Shown here: piece after piece, positions 33,661 to 42,646 of the stretch
How the letters are laid out: the number at the start of each line of letters is the position of its first letter
Numbering within the stretch: the first letter of the stretch is position 1
NCBI GenBank assembly: GCA_963780635.1
Contig: CAWACW010000014.1
Location: 248,001-312,000, forward strand
Length of the DNA stretch: 64,000 bases
DNA from: DATEPR01 sp963780635
GTDB taxonomy: Bacteria; Actinomycetota; Actinomycetes; Mycobacteriales; Pseudonocardiaceae
Direction of reading: 5' to 3'
The notes under the pieces: generated by a model
Told to the model about the DNA's origin: nothing
What the model saw: the letters and a program-made list of their open reading frames with translations, nothing else
Database searches by the model: none
Position numbers and translations under genes: made by a program

Positions 33661-34281
33661 ATGACAGCGGCCATTCCCGCTCGGCAGATCCGGGCCGATC
33701 ACACCGACCACACGATCACCGTCTACCAGGCGTACTCACCTGGCATCGCCGATGCCGCGCTGGGCGCGGGGACGTTCGTGGCGCCGTTCAAGCGTGACCG
33801 GATGACGTGGATCAAGCCGTCGTTCCTGTGGATGGCCTACCGTTGCGGCTGGGCCACCAAACCCGGCCAGGAGCGGGTGCTCGCGGTGCGGATCAGCCGG
33901 GATGGGTTCGCCTGGGCGCTGGCGCACTCCTGCCTGAGCCACTACGAACGCGATCTGTACCCGGACCACGACGCCTGGTCGCAACGGGTGCGTGAGTCGC
34001 CGGTGCGCATCCAGTGGGACCCGGAACGCGGCCTGCACCACGAGGCCCTCGACCACCGCGCCATCCAGATCGGGCTGCGGGGCGAGGCGGTGGATCGCTA
34101 CGTCGACGAATGGATCGTCTCCATCACCGACGTCACGCCGCTGACCACACGGGTCGCCGAGCTGGTGCGCGGCGGGCAATTGGCCGAGGCCCGCGCGGCA
34201 CTCCCCGCCGAACCGCCCTACCCGATCCCCGACGAACTCGCCACGATCATCGGTGCCACACCGATCGCAGATCGCACCTGA
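33661..34281 (+). CDS. DUF4291-family protein
   Basis: 206 residues. The family signature is evident: ITVYQAYSPGIADAAL, RMTWIKPSFLWMAYRCGWA, GQERVLAVRISRDGFAWAL and VRIQWDPERG. Function of the family is not established; a nucleic-acid or nucleotide related fold has been suggested. The 3' end, coding for about the last 45 residues (VAELVRGGQLAEARAALPAE), is followed immediately by a near-identical extra copy, so the tail was recently duplicated outside the reading frame. Start ATG 33661. Confidence 0.88.
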   Translation: MTAAIPARQIRADHTDHTITVYQAYSPGIADAALGAGTFVAPFKRDRMTWIKPSFLWMAYRCGWATKPGQERVLAVRISRDGFAWALAHSCLSHYERDLYPDHDAWSQRVRESPVRIQWDPERGLHHEALDHRAIQIGLRGEAVDRYVDEWIVSITDVTPLTTRVAELVRGGQLAEARAALPAEPPYPIPDELATIIGATPIADRT

Positions 34282-34473
34282 CCAGACCCGGCCAGCCCAA
34301 ACAGATCGCCACACAGGTCGCCGAACTGGTGCGCGGCAGGCAGCCGGCCAAAGCCCGCGCGGCACTCCCCGCCGAACCGCCCTACCCGATCCCCGACGAA
34401 CTCGCCACGATCATCGGTGCCACACCGATCGCGAATCGCACCTGACCAGCCCGGCCAGCCGAAACAGATCGCC
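34147..34473. repeat. 164-bp tandem duplication of the DUF4291 gene 3' end
   Basis: The sequence starting ACACGGGTCGCCGA at 34147 recurs at 34311 and ends at 34473, after AACAGATCGCC in both copies. The second copy is 163 bp (one base lost in ACCAGACCC versus ACCAGCCC) with a few substitutions. It carries a second, promoterless copy of the last ~44 codons and stop. The hinge after copy two starts like a third unit (TCACGGGTCGACGA). Confidence 0.92.
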
Positions 34474-34980
34474 TCACGGGTCGACGACGACCTCGCGCGC
34501 CCCGGCCGCGCGCAGCAACCACTCCAGGGAGGCGACCGGGGCCGGCCAGGTGTCCACCTCGATCCACACCCGCAGGCCGGTGGTACTGGTGACCTCGACC
34601 TCCCACCAGTACCAGTGGCGGTCTTCGGGATAGAACCAGAAGATCCAGTCACTGACCGCCCACGGCTTCTGCCGGGCCGCCTCGGCCCGCCGTTCCTCGG
34701 GGGACATCGCCTCCCAGTGTGCCCGGTACTCATCGACCTCGGCCGGGGTCTGCTCCGGCGCGGACACGGCCACGAACCACGCCGGCAACAGGTCCCGCCA
34801 CCGCTCGTCAGATGGCCACTCGCCGTCGGAGTTGTCGAGCACGACCGTCAACACCTCGCGGCACCGGGCCAGCAACTGGTCGGCGTCGTCGCACACCACG
34901 TCCACCGCGACGAGCGACCCGTCCGGCTCCTCGTCCGGCGACGGCCCGTCCAGCAGCCGGCGCCGCTCATCGACAGTCAT
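34474..34980 (-). CDS. Probable immunity protein of the RHS toxin
   Basis: 168 residues, ATG 34980, starting 7 bp after the RHS stop. Acidic, with an aromatic-rich core (SDWIFWFYPEDRHWYWWEVE) and no recognised domain. Small acidic proteins directly downstream of polymorphic toxin genes are normally their cognate immunity factors; that role is inferred from position only. Its 3' end abuts the DUF4291 duplication. Confidence 0.6.
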   Translation of the reverse strand: MTVDERRRLLDGPSPDEEPDGSLVAVDVVCDDADQLLARCREVLTVVLDNSDGEWPSDERWRDLLPAWFVAVSAPEQTPAEVDEYRAHWEAMSPEERRAEAARQKPWAVSDWIFWFYPEDRHWYWWEVEVTSTTGLRVWIEVDTWPAPVASLEWLLRAAGAREVVVDP

Positions 34981-34987
34981 GTGATCC

Positions 34988-37900
34988 TCACTCGTTCTCG
35001 GGCACGAACCCCGGCCAGATCTTGCCGCTGCCCGGGATGATGTTGTTGCGCAGGTCGGGCAGCATGTTCGGGCGAATACCGAACTGGTCGTCCGCCTTGG
35101 TCGGGTCCGCGATCACCGGGCGGGTCCTGCCGGGGTCGAGCTTCTTGATGTCCGCTTCGCTGACGGCCTGGTTCCTGATGTCGTCGACGTAGCTGCTGGG
35201 CACCTCGAACGACTTGATCTTCGCGAGCGGGGCGCCCTGGTCGAAGCGCTTCTGCAGATACTCGTTGGCCCGAGCGGCCGAACCGAAGTTCAGATAGGTC
35301 ATCTTGTTCTGGATCTTGACATTGCCCGAGTTGTCGATGTCGAGCAGGATATTGCCTTCCTTGCCCCGAACCTTCTTGCCGTCCGGGCCGAACACCGGGG
35401 GCACCTCGACCCGGTACACCGTGGTCTTCTTCTGTGGACAGTCGGGCGACAAGCCGTTCGGGTCGATCCAGGCGGTCGGATTCGGCACATACGCCTGGGG
35501 ATTCGGGCTGGGCGTCAGCCCGAGGGGGTCCATTGAGGCGTACCGGCCGGCCACCGGGTCGTAGTACCGCTGCAGGTTGTAGTGCAGGCCGGTCTCCGGG
35601 TCGTGATACTGCCCGGGGAAGCGCAACGGCGTGTGGTCCACCCCGGCCGCCGGTGCGCCCCACAATGTCTGCCGGGCCTGGACGGACAGGTTGCCCTCGG
35701 CGTCGACCAGTTCGGTCGGCGTGCCGACCAGGTCGGTGACGATGGCGTAGAACTGCTCGTCCACCCACTGCTGCGGGGCGTCCCGCACCGCGGTGCGCTC
35801 GACCTGGCTGACCGCACGGTAGTTGCCCGGATCCCAGTCCCACACCACGGCCCGGGTCTGGTTGTGCACCTGCTCGACCAGTTCGATGCCGTCCCAGCTG
35901 AAGTCGACCTGCTCCAGCACGCCCACCCTGTCCGGAGCGAGCCGCTGTTTGGCGATCCGCCTGCCGAACGCGTCGTAGCGGTATCGCCACTGCTGCCCGT
36001 CCGGTGTGCGCACCGCGACCAGCCGGTGCTGCGAGTTCCAGGTGTAGCGCCAGGTCTGCGGACGGGCGGACAGGGTTTTCCGCTGCCGCAGCACGATCCG
36101 GCCCTCGGCGTCGTGCTCGTAACGCACGGTGCCGGCGCGGCGGATCAGCGTGCCGGTGTACTCGCGCTGGCCGAGGTCGTCCGGTTCAGGGGCAGGCCAG
36201 TCCGCGCCGACCATGTTGCCGGCCTGGTCGTAGCTGTAGTGCTCCGCCCAGCCCGCACCGCGCACGGCCGTGACCCTGCCGACCGGGTCGAGCTCGTAGC
36301 GGCGCGGGCCGCTGATTTGGTCGTCCACTTCGGACAGAAAGCCGGCGGGCAGGTACCGGTAGGCGCGGCGCGCCGCCGATCGGCCGCTGACGAGCACGGA
36401 CTGCGCGGTCAGCCGGTCGTTGGCGTCCCAGGCCTGCGCCAGCAGCACGCTCGCGCCGAGGTGCCGCTCGATCTCCCGGCCGGCCGCGTCGTAACCGAAC
36501 CGGATGGTCCGGCCCGCCGAGTGCAGCGCCGTCGGCCTGCTGTTCGCGTCGTACTCCCACGCGCTCTGCGCGCCGGACGGCGTGCGGCGGCCGATGCGGC
36601 GGCCCACCAGGTCGTAGGCTGAGGCGACCACTCGCCCGTTGATCGTCTCGGTCAGCGGGCGGCCTGCCTGGTCGTAGCTGTACACGACCTCGGCGTCGGC
36701 GTTGCGAGCCACCAGGACGCGGCCGGTCGGGTCGTAGCCGAACGTGCTGATCTCGTCGCTGGACTCGCGGCGCGCCAGCCGCCCCAGCGCGTCGTAGGAG
36801 AAGCGGGTGGTCTGCCCGGTGCCGTCGGTCTGCTCGACCAACTGCCCGGCCGCGTCGTGGCGGTAGCCACGGGTGCGGCCGTTGAAGTCGGTCTCGGCCA
36901 CCAGATTGCCGGCGGCGTCGTACTCGTAGCGCCAGACCAGGCCCTGCTCGTTGGTGACCGAGGCCAGCCGCAGTTCCGTGTCGTAGCCCAGCGTCAGCGT
37001 GCTGCCGTCCGGACGGATCTCGGTCACCGGCTTGTCGAAGTGCCCGACATCGGTGCGCGTGACGTTGCCCTGCGGGTCGACCGTTTCCCGCAGGTTGCCC
37101 TCACCGTCGTAGTTCCACCGCTCGACGGCCCCGTCCGGCAGCACCCGGCTCAACGGCTTGCCTTCCACCGTCCAGAACATGGTGGTGACCCCACCGAGCG
37201 GATCGGTGACCTTGGTCATCCGGCCGAACCGGTCGTAGGCGTAGCGGGTGGTGTTGCCCGTCGGGTCGGTGACCGCCAGCGGCAGGCCGGCCGGATTGAC
37301 CTCGATCCGCGTGGTGTGGCCCAACGCGTCGGTGACAGAGGTGAGATAGCCGGCGTCACTGTAGGCGTAGGTCGTGCGCGCACCGGTCGGGTCGACCTCC
37401 GCGAGCATCCGGTCCGCCTGGTCGAACTCGCGCCGCCACACCGCGCCGTCCTCGTTGACCACGGTGACCGGTCGCCGGTTGCGGTTGTACTCGACCAGTA
37501 CCTGGGTGCCGTCCGGGTTGGTGGTCGTGACCAGGTCGCCGTATTCGTTGTAGCGGAACCCGGTCACCCGGCCCAGCGGATCGGTGGTGGCCGCCAGCCT
37601 GCCGTTCTCGTCCCAGGTGGAGCGGGTGGTGTTGCCCAGCGGGTCGGTCCGCGCGATCACCCGCGACTGCTCGTCCAGCTGGTATTCGACGACCCCGCCG
37701 AGCGAGTTGGTCACCCGCGTCCGGCGGTTGTCCGTGTCGTAGTCGAACTCGCAGTTGAGATAGCCGTCCTTGCCCTCGCTGCGTACGCAGCGCCCGCTGG
37801 CGTCGAACTCGTAGCGGTACCACATGCCGTTGCGGTCGTCCCAGCGCACGATGCGGTCGGCTTCGTCGTACTCGAAACGCAGCGGCTGACCGGTGGAGTT

Positions 37901-38731
37901 GACCACCTCGACCAGCCGGCGGCGCTCGTCGTATCGGTAGCGGGCGAGGACGACCCCGTCCTCGCCGTCGTCCAGCGACAGCGAGCGGACCAGCCGGTCC
38001 GCACTGTGCACGGTGATCCGGTAGCCCGAGGAGTGCCTGATGGCCGTCGGTGTGCCCGCCGCGTCCCGGTCGATGTCCACCCGGTCGCCGTTGCCGTCGA
38101 GGATCGCACTGATCGGCAGCTCGGCCGTGCCGTTCGGACCGAAGTGCCACACCTGGTCCAACTCGTGGTTGACGACGGCGTACCCGCCGTTCCCGTCCGG
38201 GTACAGCGGCAGGCGCGGCCCGGTCAGCGGCAGCACGCCGTCGTCGGTCACCGGCGCCGGGTAGGACAGCAGCATGCCGTCCTCGGCGGCGAAGTGCACG
38301 GCGTCCGCATCGACCTCGACCCGTTGGTCCAGTGTGGACGCCCAGCCGGCACCGAAGGACCGGCCGAGCCGGTAGTGGGAGAGGTGGGTGCGTGACACCA
38401 CGAGTGCCAGCGACGCGGGGAGATCGACATCGGTCTGTTGCAACAGCATCCGGCCGGTGGCGATGTCCACCGGGTCGCCCTCGGTCGGCGCGTCCTTGGT
38501 GGGCTTGTCGTTCTGGTGCGGGTCCGAGTTCTCGTCGCCGATCTTCTTCGGCTGGTCACCGTCGTCGTTGAAACCGCCCTGGTGCGAACCGGAGCCGCTT
38601 TCCGAATCGCCGGACGAGCCCTTGGCGAGAACCGCCGGACTTCCCGCCGCCGCCGCCGGACGTACCGGAATCGCCACCGGACACGGACTTGGGCTTCGCA
38701 TGTGAATCGGCGGGCTTGTCGTGCAGGCCAC
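34988..38731 (-). CDS. RHS/YD-repeat polymorphic toxin (main reading frame)
   Basis: About 1,200 residues of RHS sequence. After a PAAR-like/pre-RHS segment (DPVDIATGRMLLQQTDVDLP) there are ~20 YD repeats such as YDAAGNLVAETDFNGRTRGY. The RHS core near DPLGLTPSPNPQAYV, PNPTAWIDPNGLS, marks the toxin junction. The ~125-residue C-terminus (VYRVEVPPVFGP, LNFGSAARANEYLQKRF, IKSFEVPSSYVDD) is a variable toxin domain whose class I cannot fix; an ADP-ribosyltransferase-like fold is one possibility. The first ~35 residues of this frame are probably not translated as such: the true N-terminus is the WXG100-like frame at 38556-39041, joined by a frameshift near 38640-38660. Confidence 0.88.
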   Translation of the reverse strand: MACTTSPPIHMRSPSPCPVAIPVRPAAAAGSPAVLAKGSSGDSESGSGSHQGGFNDDGDQPKKIGDENSDPHQNDKPTKDAPTEGDPVDIATGRMLLQQTDVDLPASLALVVSRTHLSHYRLGRSFGAGWASTLDQRVEVDADAVHFAAEDGMLLSYPAPVTDDGVLPLTGPRLPLYPDGNGGYAVVNHELDQVWHFGPNGTAELPISAILDGNGDRVDIDRDAAGTPTAIRHSSGYRITVHSADRLVRSLSLDDGEDGVVLARYRYDERRRLVEVVNSTGQPLRFEYDEADRIVRWDDRNGMWYRYEFDASGRCVRSEGKDGYLNCEFDYDTDNRRTRVTNSLGGVVEYQLDEQSRVIARTDPLGNTTRSTWDENGRLAATTDPLGRVTGFRYNEYGDLVTTTNPDGTQVLVEYNRNRRPVTVVNEDGAVWRREFDQADRMLAEVDPTGARTTYAYSDAGYLTSVTDALGHTTRIEVNPAGLPLAVTDPTGNTTRYAYDRFGRMTKVTDPLGGVTTMFWTVEGKPLSRVLPDGAVERWNYDGEGNLRETVDPQGNVTRTDVGHFDKPVTEIRPDGSTLTLGYDTELRLASVTNEQGLVWRYEYDAAGNLVAETDFNGRTRGYRHDAAGQLVEQTDGTGQTTRFSYDALGRLARRESSDEISTFGYDPTGRVLVARNADAEVVYSYDQAGRPLTETINGRVVASAYDLVGRRIGRRTPSGAQSAWEYDANSRPTALHSAGRTIRFGYDAAGREIERHLGASVLLAQAWDANDRLTAQSVLVSGRSAARRAYRYLPAGFLSEVDDQISGPRRYELDPVGRVTAVRGAGWAEHYSYDQAGNMVGADWPAPEPDDLGQREYTGTLIRRAGTVRYEHDAEGRIVLRQRKTLSARPQTWRYTWNSQHRLVAVRTPDGQQWRYRYDAFGRRIAKQRLAPDRVGVLEQVDFSWDGIELVEQVHNQTRAVVWDWDPGNYRAVSQVERTAVRDAPQQWVDEQFYAIVTDLVGTPTELVDAEGNLSVQARQTLWGAPAAGVDHTPLRFPGQYHDPETGLHYNLQRYYDPVAGRYASMDPLGLTPSPNPQAYVPNPTAWIDPNGLSPDCPQKKTTVYRVEVPPVFGPDGKKVRGKEGNILLDIDNSGNVKIQNKMTYLNFGSAARANEYLQKRFDQGAPLAKIKSFEVPSSYVDDIRNQAVSEADIKKLDPGRTRPVIADPTKADDQFGIRPNMLPDLRNNIIPGSGKIWPGFVPENE

Positions 38732-39041
38732 GGAACGCGCTGGTCTGCGCCTCCTCGTTGGCGGTGTGCGCGCTGGCGTTCGAGTGCAGCCGTTTGCCGG
38801 CCGCGCCGGCGACCCTGCCGCCCTCGCTGAACACCTTGCCGGCCACCTCGGTGCCCTTGCCCAGCGCGTCAGCGATCACCTTGCCGACGCCGGACTTGTC
38901 GCTGCCGGCATGGGAGATCAGGTCCTGGCCGATGGTCTGCAGCTTGGCGCCGCCCTGCGCGACCTGGTTGCCGAAGTTCTCCAGGGTGGAGCCGGACCCG
39001 TGCAGGTCATCGGGCTGGATCTTGAATCCGGAACCGGTCAC
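38556..39041 (-). CDS. WXG100-like N-terminal part of the RHS toxin, separated by a frame change
   Basis: From GTG 39041 about 130 residues form a WXG100/ESX-like helical hairpin (FKIQPDDLHGSGSTLENFG, KVIADALGKGTEVAGKVF). A Gly-rich linker (GGDSGTSGGGGGKSGG) follows, then the frame decays into Arg-rich residues and ends at 38556. Downstream the RHS frame continues with the expected pre-RHS sequence. A single +1 shift inside the (GGC)n-GGGAAG linker would make one continuous protein of about 1,350 residues. Type VII-like export signals fused to RHS are normal in actinomycetes. Frameshift, phase variation or a sequence error are all possible. Confidence 0.75.
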   Translation of the reverse strand: MTGSGFKIQPDDLHGSGSTLENFGNQVAQGGAKLQTIGQDLISHAGSDKSGVGKVIADALGKGTEVAGKVFSEGGRVAGAAGKRLHSNASAHTANEEAQTSAFRGLHDKPADSHAKPKSVSGGDSGTSGGGGGKSGGSRQGLVRRFGKRLRFAPGRFQRRR

Positions 39042-39352
39042 GCCGTCGCTCCGTGTGTCACGCCGACCATCCCGTCCTGTGTAGGTTCACAACCGCCCGA
39101 GTCGCCGGAGCCGTCCGAGCCGCTCTGGCCGCTACCGCCCAGGCCGACGACGGAACCCGGCTTCCTGACCTCGCTGGTCACGCCGTATGGCAGGCCCCTG
39201 CCACCTCTCCGCTTCAGACGGCCCTGCCCGCCCGGTGGTTCCTCTCCGCGCCGACGAATAACGACTGGAACCTACCCGTTAGACCGTTTGCGGGTGAGAG
39301 TGCGTGTCCTCTGGTCAGGTCCGAGCGCAGGCCACCGTTCCCATCCGGCCGG
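39042..39352. other. Gene-free region between RHS gene and ABC permease
   Basis: About 310 bp; no supported gene. It should contain the promoter of the RHS gene on the minus strand and the end of the permease transcript. Confidence 0.4.
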
Positions 39353-41101
39353 TCACGTTGCCTCCGCGCTGAGGGCGCCGGCGAGACTCCGCCGTGCCGC
39401 GGCACGGGCGGGCACCGCGGTGAGCACCGCGACCGTGACCAGGGTGCCGAGCGCGATGGCGAGCAGCCGAGGCAGCGCCAGATCGATCTGTGCGTTGGGG
39501 GCGGCGAGCAGTTCGATCACGCTGACACCCAGGCCGACGCCGAGGATCGCGCCGGGTACGGCGGGCAGCAGTTGGGTGACGGACAGTCCGGCGGCGACCT
39601 GGCCCGGGGTCGCGCCGAGCGTGCGGGCGATGGCCGATGCGCGTTGCGCGTCCAGTGCGGCGCTCCAGGACGCGATCAGGATGTTCAGCACTGCCAGCGC
39701 GACCCCCAGGCCCGCGACGGCGAACGCGACATGGTGCCCCTCGTCGGCCCCCAGGTTGGGGAGGCTGGTCGCCCCGAGGTCGAAGAGCCTGACGGGTTCG
39801 TCCTCGTAGACCAGCAGGGCGGTCACGATGGTGAGCGTGGCCGCGATGCTGGCCAGCTGCACGACAGCGCGGCCGGGGCGGCGGCCGATCAGCAGCAGAC
39901 CGAACAGCAGGGAGGTCGGCAACGCCGAGGCCAGCGGCACCCGGAACGGCGCACGGCGCACGGTACCGCCGAGGGCGTGCACGGTGTCGGTGCGCAGCGC
40001 CCGGACGGCCGGGCCGAGGGCGGTCAGGACTGCCACGGCGAGCACCAGCACGATGACCCATGCAGCGGCGCTGATCGGCAGCGTGTGGGCGGTGAGCAGG
40101 CTGGCGCTCGGATTGTCCAGGTACGGGCAGATCGCCCACGCGACAGCCAGGCCCGCCACGGCGGCGAGCAGTCCCAGTGCGAGATACTCCGCCAGCAGGA
40201 CAGCGGCGATCATGCCGGGCGCAGCGCCTGCCGCCTTCAGCAGGCCCGCCCTGCGGGTCTGCTGCGAGCTTCGCGTCGCGACCAGGCCCGCGACGCCACT
40301 GATGGCGAGAAAGCCGAGCAGCCAGCTCCCGACGTTCAGGGCGTTCGAGCTGTCCCGCAGCAGCACCGCGTCCTGGCGGCCGTTCAACTGCCAGGTCTGG
40401 AAGTAGAGCGTCGTCGCGTGGTAGTGGTGCACGAACGCATCGGTGGCGGCGGGATCGGCCAGCGTGAGGTCCAGGACATAGCCGTCGGCAGTGCCGAGCG
40501 CCTGGACCTCCTGGGTCGTCAGCCAGATCCGGCCGCTGGAGTCGTTGGGGCCGGGGCCCACCTCGGCCCAGGGGTAGGCACCGTCGGCGGCGGTCACGGC
40601 GATGCCGACCACGGGGATGGCGCGTCCCGCGATCGTGACCCGGTCACCGACGTGCACGCCGATCGCCTCGGCGAAGCCGCGTTCCACCACGACACCGCCG
40701 GTACGCACCCAGTGACCCGAGGTCACCAGTGGACGGTCGACGGGGCCCGGCGTCGTCGCCGCACCCTCCGCCGTCGCGCGGACCGTGCGGCCGTGTGCGG
40801 TCAGCATCGTGGTCACCGCCGGGTAGGGACCGGAGTGGCCGACGACGCCGGGCCCGTGGTCCAGTGCCGCCAGCGCCCTGGCATCGTCGGGACTCAGGTC
40901 CGGTGCGAAGGCGACCACGTCCGGTCCCGCCGTCGCCGCCCTGGTCAGCCCATAGAGCGAGCCGGTGACGCCGTCGACGGTCAGGCCCACCGCCACCGTC
41001 GTGCTGGCCGCGACGAGGGCGAGCAGGAAGATCACGGCTTGACGGGGGTGCCTGCGCAGGTCCGCGACGACCAGGCGGCGGATCAGCACGAACCAGCCCA
41101 C
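39353..41101 (-). CDS. FtsX-like ABC transporter permease
   Basis: 582 residues from GTG 41101. One N-terminal transmembrane helix (AVIFLLALVAASTTVAVGL) precedes a ~220-residue extracytoplasmic domain, then blocks of transmembrane helices with the conserved FtsX segments LLKAAGAAPGMIAAVLLAEY and RTLGATPGQVAAGLSV. This fits the MacB/LolE type of permease that moves lipids, peptides or hydrophobic drugs or drives mechanotransmission. It lies 4 bp from the ATPase gene and is co-transcribed with it and the PadR regulator. Confidence 0.9.
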   Translation of the reverse strand: MGWFVLIRRLVVADLRRHPRQAVIFLLALVAASTTVAVGLTVDGVTGSLYGLTRAATAGPDVVAFAPDLSPDDARALAALDHGPGVVGHSGPYPAVTTMLTAHGRTVRATAEGAATTPGPVDRPLVTSGHWVRTGGVVVERGFAEAIGVHVGDRVTIAGRAIPVVGIAVTAADGAYPWAEVGPGPNDSSGRIWLTTQEVQALGTADGYVLDLTLADPAATDAFVHHYHATTLYFQTWQLNGRQDAVLLRDSSNALNVGSWLLGFLAISGVAGLVATRSSQQTRRAGLLKAAGAAPGMIAAVLLAEYLALGLLAAVAGLAVAWAICPYLDNPSASLLTAHTLPISAAAWVIVLVLAVAVLTALGPAVRALRTDTVHALGGTVRRAPFRVPLASALPTSLLFGLLLIGRRPGRAVVQLASIAATLTIVTALLVYEDEPVRLFDLGATSLPNLGADEGHHVAFAVAGLGVALAVLNILIASWSAALDAQRASAIARTLGATPGQVAAGLSVTQLLPAVPGAILGVGLGVSVIELLAAPNAQIDLALPRLLAIALGTLVTVAVLTAVPARAAARRSLAGALSAEAT

Positions 41102-41105
41102 GCCG

Positions 41106-41843
41106 TCAGCCTTCCAGCCCGATCAGGCGGCCCAACTCGACCGTCGGACCGTCGGAGAGTCTGGTGTCGTCGACGAACATGCCGTCGCGCATGGAGATCA
41201 ACCGGTCGGTGGTGGCCGCGACCCGCTCGTCGTGGGTGACGATCACCAGCGTCTGGCCCGCCGCACGCAGCTCCTCGAACAACCGCAGCACGCCCAACGT
41301 CGCCGCGGTGTCCAGGTTCCCGGTCGGTTCGTCGGCCAGCAAAACCACCGGTTCGTTGACCAGGGCACGGGCGATGGCGACCCGCTGCCGCTGGCCGCCC
41401 GACAACTCCGAGGGCAGGTAACGCGCCCGGGGAGCGAGTCCGACTCGTTCCAGCAGCTGCGCGGCACGCCGTTTGGCCGTTCCCGGCGAACGGCCGGCCA
41501 GCAGCGCAGGCAGTTCCACGTTCTCCGCCGCCGTCAGCTCGTCCATCAGATGGAATGCCTGGAATACGAACCCGACCGTCCGGCGCCGCATCCGGGCCAG
41601 CGCGCGCTCGCTCATCGTGTCGACGCGCTCGCCCGCCACCCACAGCTCGCCGCCGGTGGGCCGCTCCAGACCACCCAGCAAGTGCAGCAAAGTGGACTTC
41701 CCGCAGCCGCTCGGCCCCATCACGGCGAGCATCTCCCCCGCGGCCACGTCGAGGTCGACCTCGTCGACAGCGCGGACCAGCGCTCGCCCGGCGCCGTGCG
41801 CCTTGGACAGACGACACGCCTGCAGCACACCGTCGTCGCTCAT
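41106..41843 (-). CDS. ABC transporter ATP-binding protein (MacB/LolD type)
   Basis: 245 residues, ATG 41843. Walker A GPSGCGKST, signature LSGGQRQRVAIARAL, Walker B VVLLADEPTGNLD and the switch His in VTHDERVA are intact. The TGNLD variant is diagnostic of the LolD/MacB/FtsE export subfamily, which pairs with FtsX-type permeases such as the one downstream. The PadR stop overlaps its start as ATGA. Confidence 0.95.
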   Translation of the reverse strand: MSDDGVLQACRLSKAHGAGRALVRAVDEVDLDVAAGEMLAVMGPSGCGKSTLLHLLGGLERPTGGELWVAGERVDTMSERALARMRRRTVGFVFQAFHLMDELTAAENVELPALLAGRSPGTAKRRAAQLLERVGLAPRARYLPSELSGGQRQRVAIARALVNEPVVLLADEPTGNLDTAATLGVLRLFEELRAAGQTLVIVTHDERVAATTDRLISMRDGMFVDDTRLSDGPTVELGRLIGLEG

Positions 41844-42373
41844 GCGTCCTCGGATTCGTCGCCGGCCCGCACCCAGGTGAGCTCACACGCTTGCAGCCAG
41901 CGCAGATCGGCCTGCAGTCGCAGCACGAGCCCCTCCAGCAGCAAGCCGGGCAACGAGCCGTCCGGCTCGGCCAGCGCGGCCCGCTGCGCGTCGCGCAGGC
42001 GGCGCAACAGTTCGCGTCGCTGTGCGTCCACCAACTGCACCGGGTCGGCGATCCCGGCCGCTGCGGAAGCCGCCAGCTTCAGGTGGAACTCGGCCAGGTC
42101 CGGTTTGGCCCACCCGACCTCGGTCAGCCAGGCCGCCACCCGCTCCTGCCCGGCGGGCGTGAGCGCGTAGATCTTCCGATCCGGCCGGTCCGGCAGCCCC
42201 TCCGCGCGCTGGCAGGACACCAGGCCCGCCTTCTCCAGCCGGGCCAGCGTGACGTAGATCTGGCCCGCGTTCATCGAGTCGCCGAGCGCACCCAAGGCCG
42301 CTCGCAGGCGTACGCGCAGGTGGTAGCCGTGCGACGGCTCTTTGGCGAGCATCGCGAGCACGACATCCTGCAT
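41840..42373 (-). CDS. PadR-family transcriptional regulator
   Basis: 177 residues, ATG 42373. The winged-helix domain is clear: VVLAMLAKEPSHGYHLRVRL, NAGQIYVTLARLEKAGLVSC, DRKIYALTPAGQERVAAWL. A helical C-terminal dimerisation segment follows. PadR proteins repress exporter genes until a toxic ligand binds, so it probably controls its own operon with the ABC transporter. A palindrome and repeats lie over the -10 region just upstream. Confidence 0.93.
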   Translation of the reverse strand: MQDVVLAMLAKEPSHGYHLRVRLRAALGALGDSMNAGQIYVTLARLEKAGLVSCQRAEGLPDRPDRKIYALTPAGQERVAAWLTEVGWAKPDLAEFHLKLAASAAAGIADPVQLVDAQRRELLRRLRDAQRAALAEPDGSLPGLLLEGLVLRLQADLRWLQACELTWVRAGDESEDA

Positions 42374-42383
42374 CGGCCACCCC

Positions 42384-42415
42384 CTAACGGTTAGCCAATG
42401 TATAGCGGTTAGCCA
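42384..42415 (-). promoter_or_regulatory. PadR operator and promoter region
   Basis: CGGTTAGCCA occurs twice in direct orientation (42388-42397 and 42406-42415). CTAACGGTTAG (42384-42394) is a perfect palindrome. Between them the minus strand reads TATACAT, a good -10, so binding would block the promoter of the PadR-ABC operon. Confidence 0.6.
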
Positions 42416-42603
42416 TGCCGGTGGGCAAGCCTGCCCCAGACGATCGGAATCGCACGTCTTCCGGCTCAACAGCGGCGCCGGAGCAGGTTCGACTTACCGC
42501 GCAAAGAATTGACGTCAGTTCCGGGCCGTTGTCGCCGCGCAGCAGCTCAAGAGCTACGGGACATGATATTCAGCACAGCCACGCCGCCAACTGGAAACGA
42601 GCC

Positions 42604-42638
42604 CGGGGTCCGGCTTCCCCCAAGAAAGCCGGACCCCG
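42604..42638. terminator. Terminator of the sigma/anti-sigma operon
   Basis: CGGGGTCCGGCTT (42604-42616) pairs perfectly with 42626-42638, 13 bp arms and a 9-nt loop, beginning 9 bp past the stop of the anti-sigma-like gene on the minus strand. Confidence 0.8.
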
Positions 42639-42646
42639 AACCGCCT

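Noticed and set aside
33067..33711. Minus-strand open frame of 214 codons
   Set aside because: Poor codon bias, no family resemblance and overlap with the DUF4291 start.
38721..41239. Plus-strand open frames across the ABC permease
   Set aside because: Shadow frames antisense to clear membrane-protein and ATPase genes.
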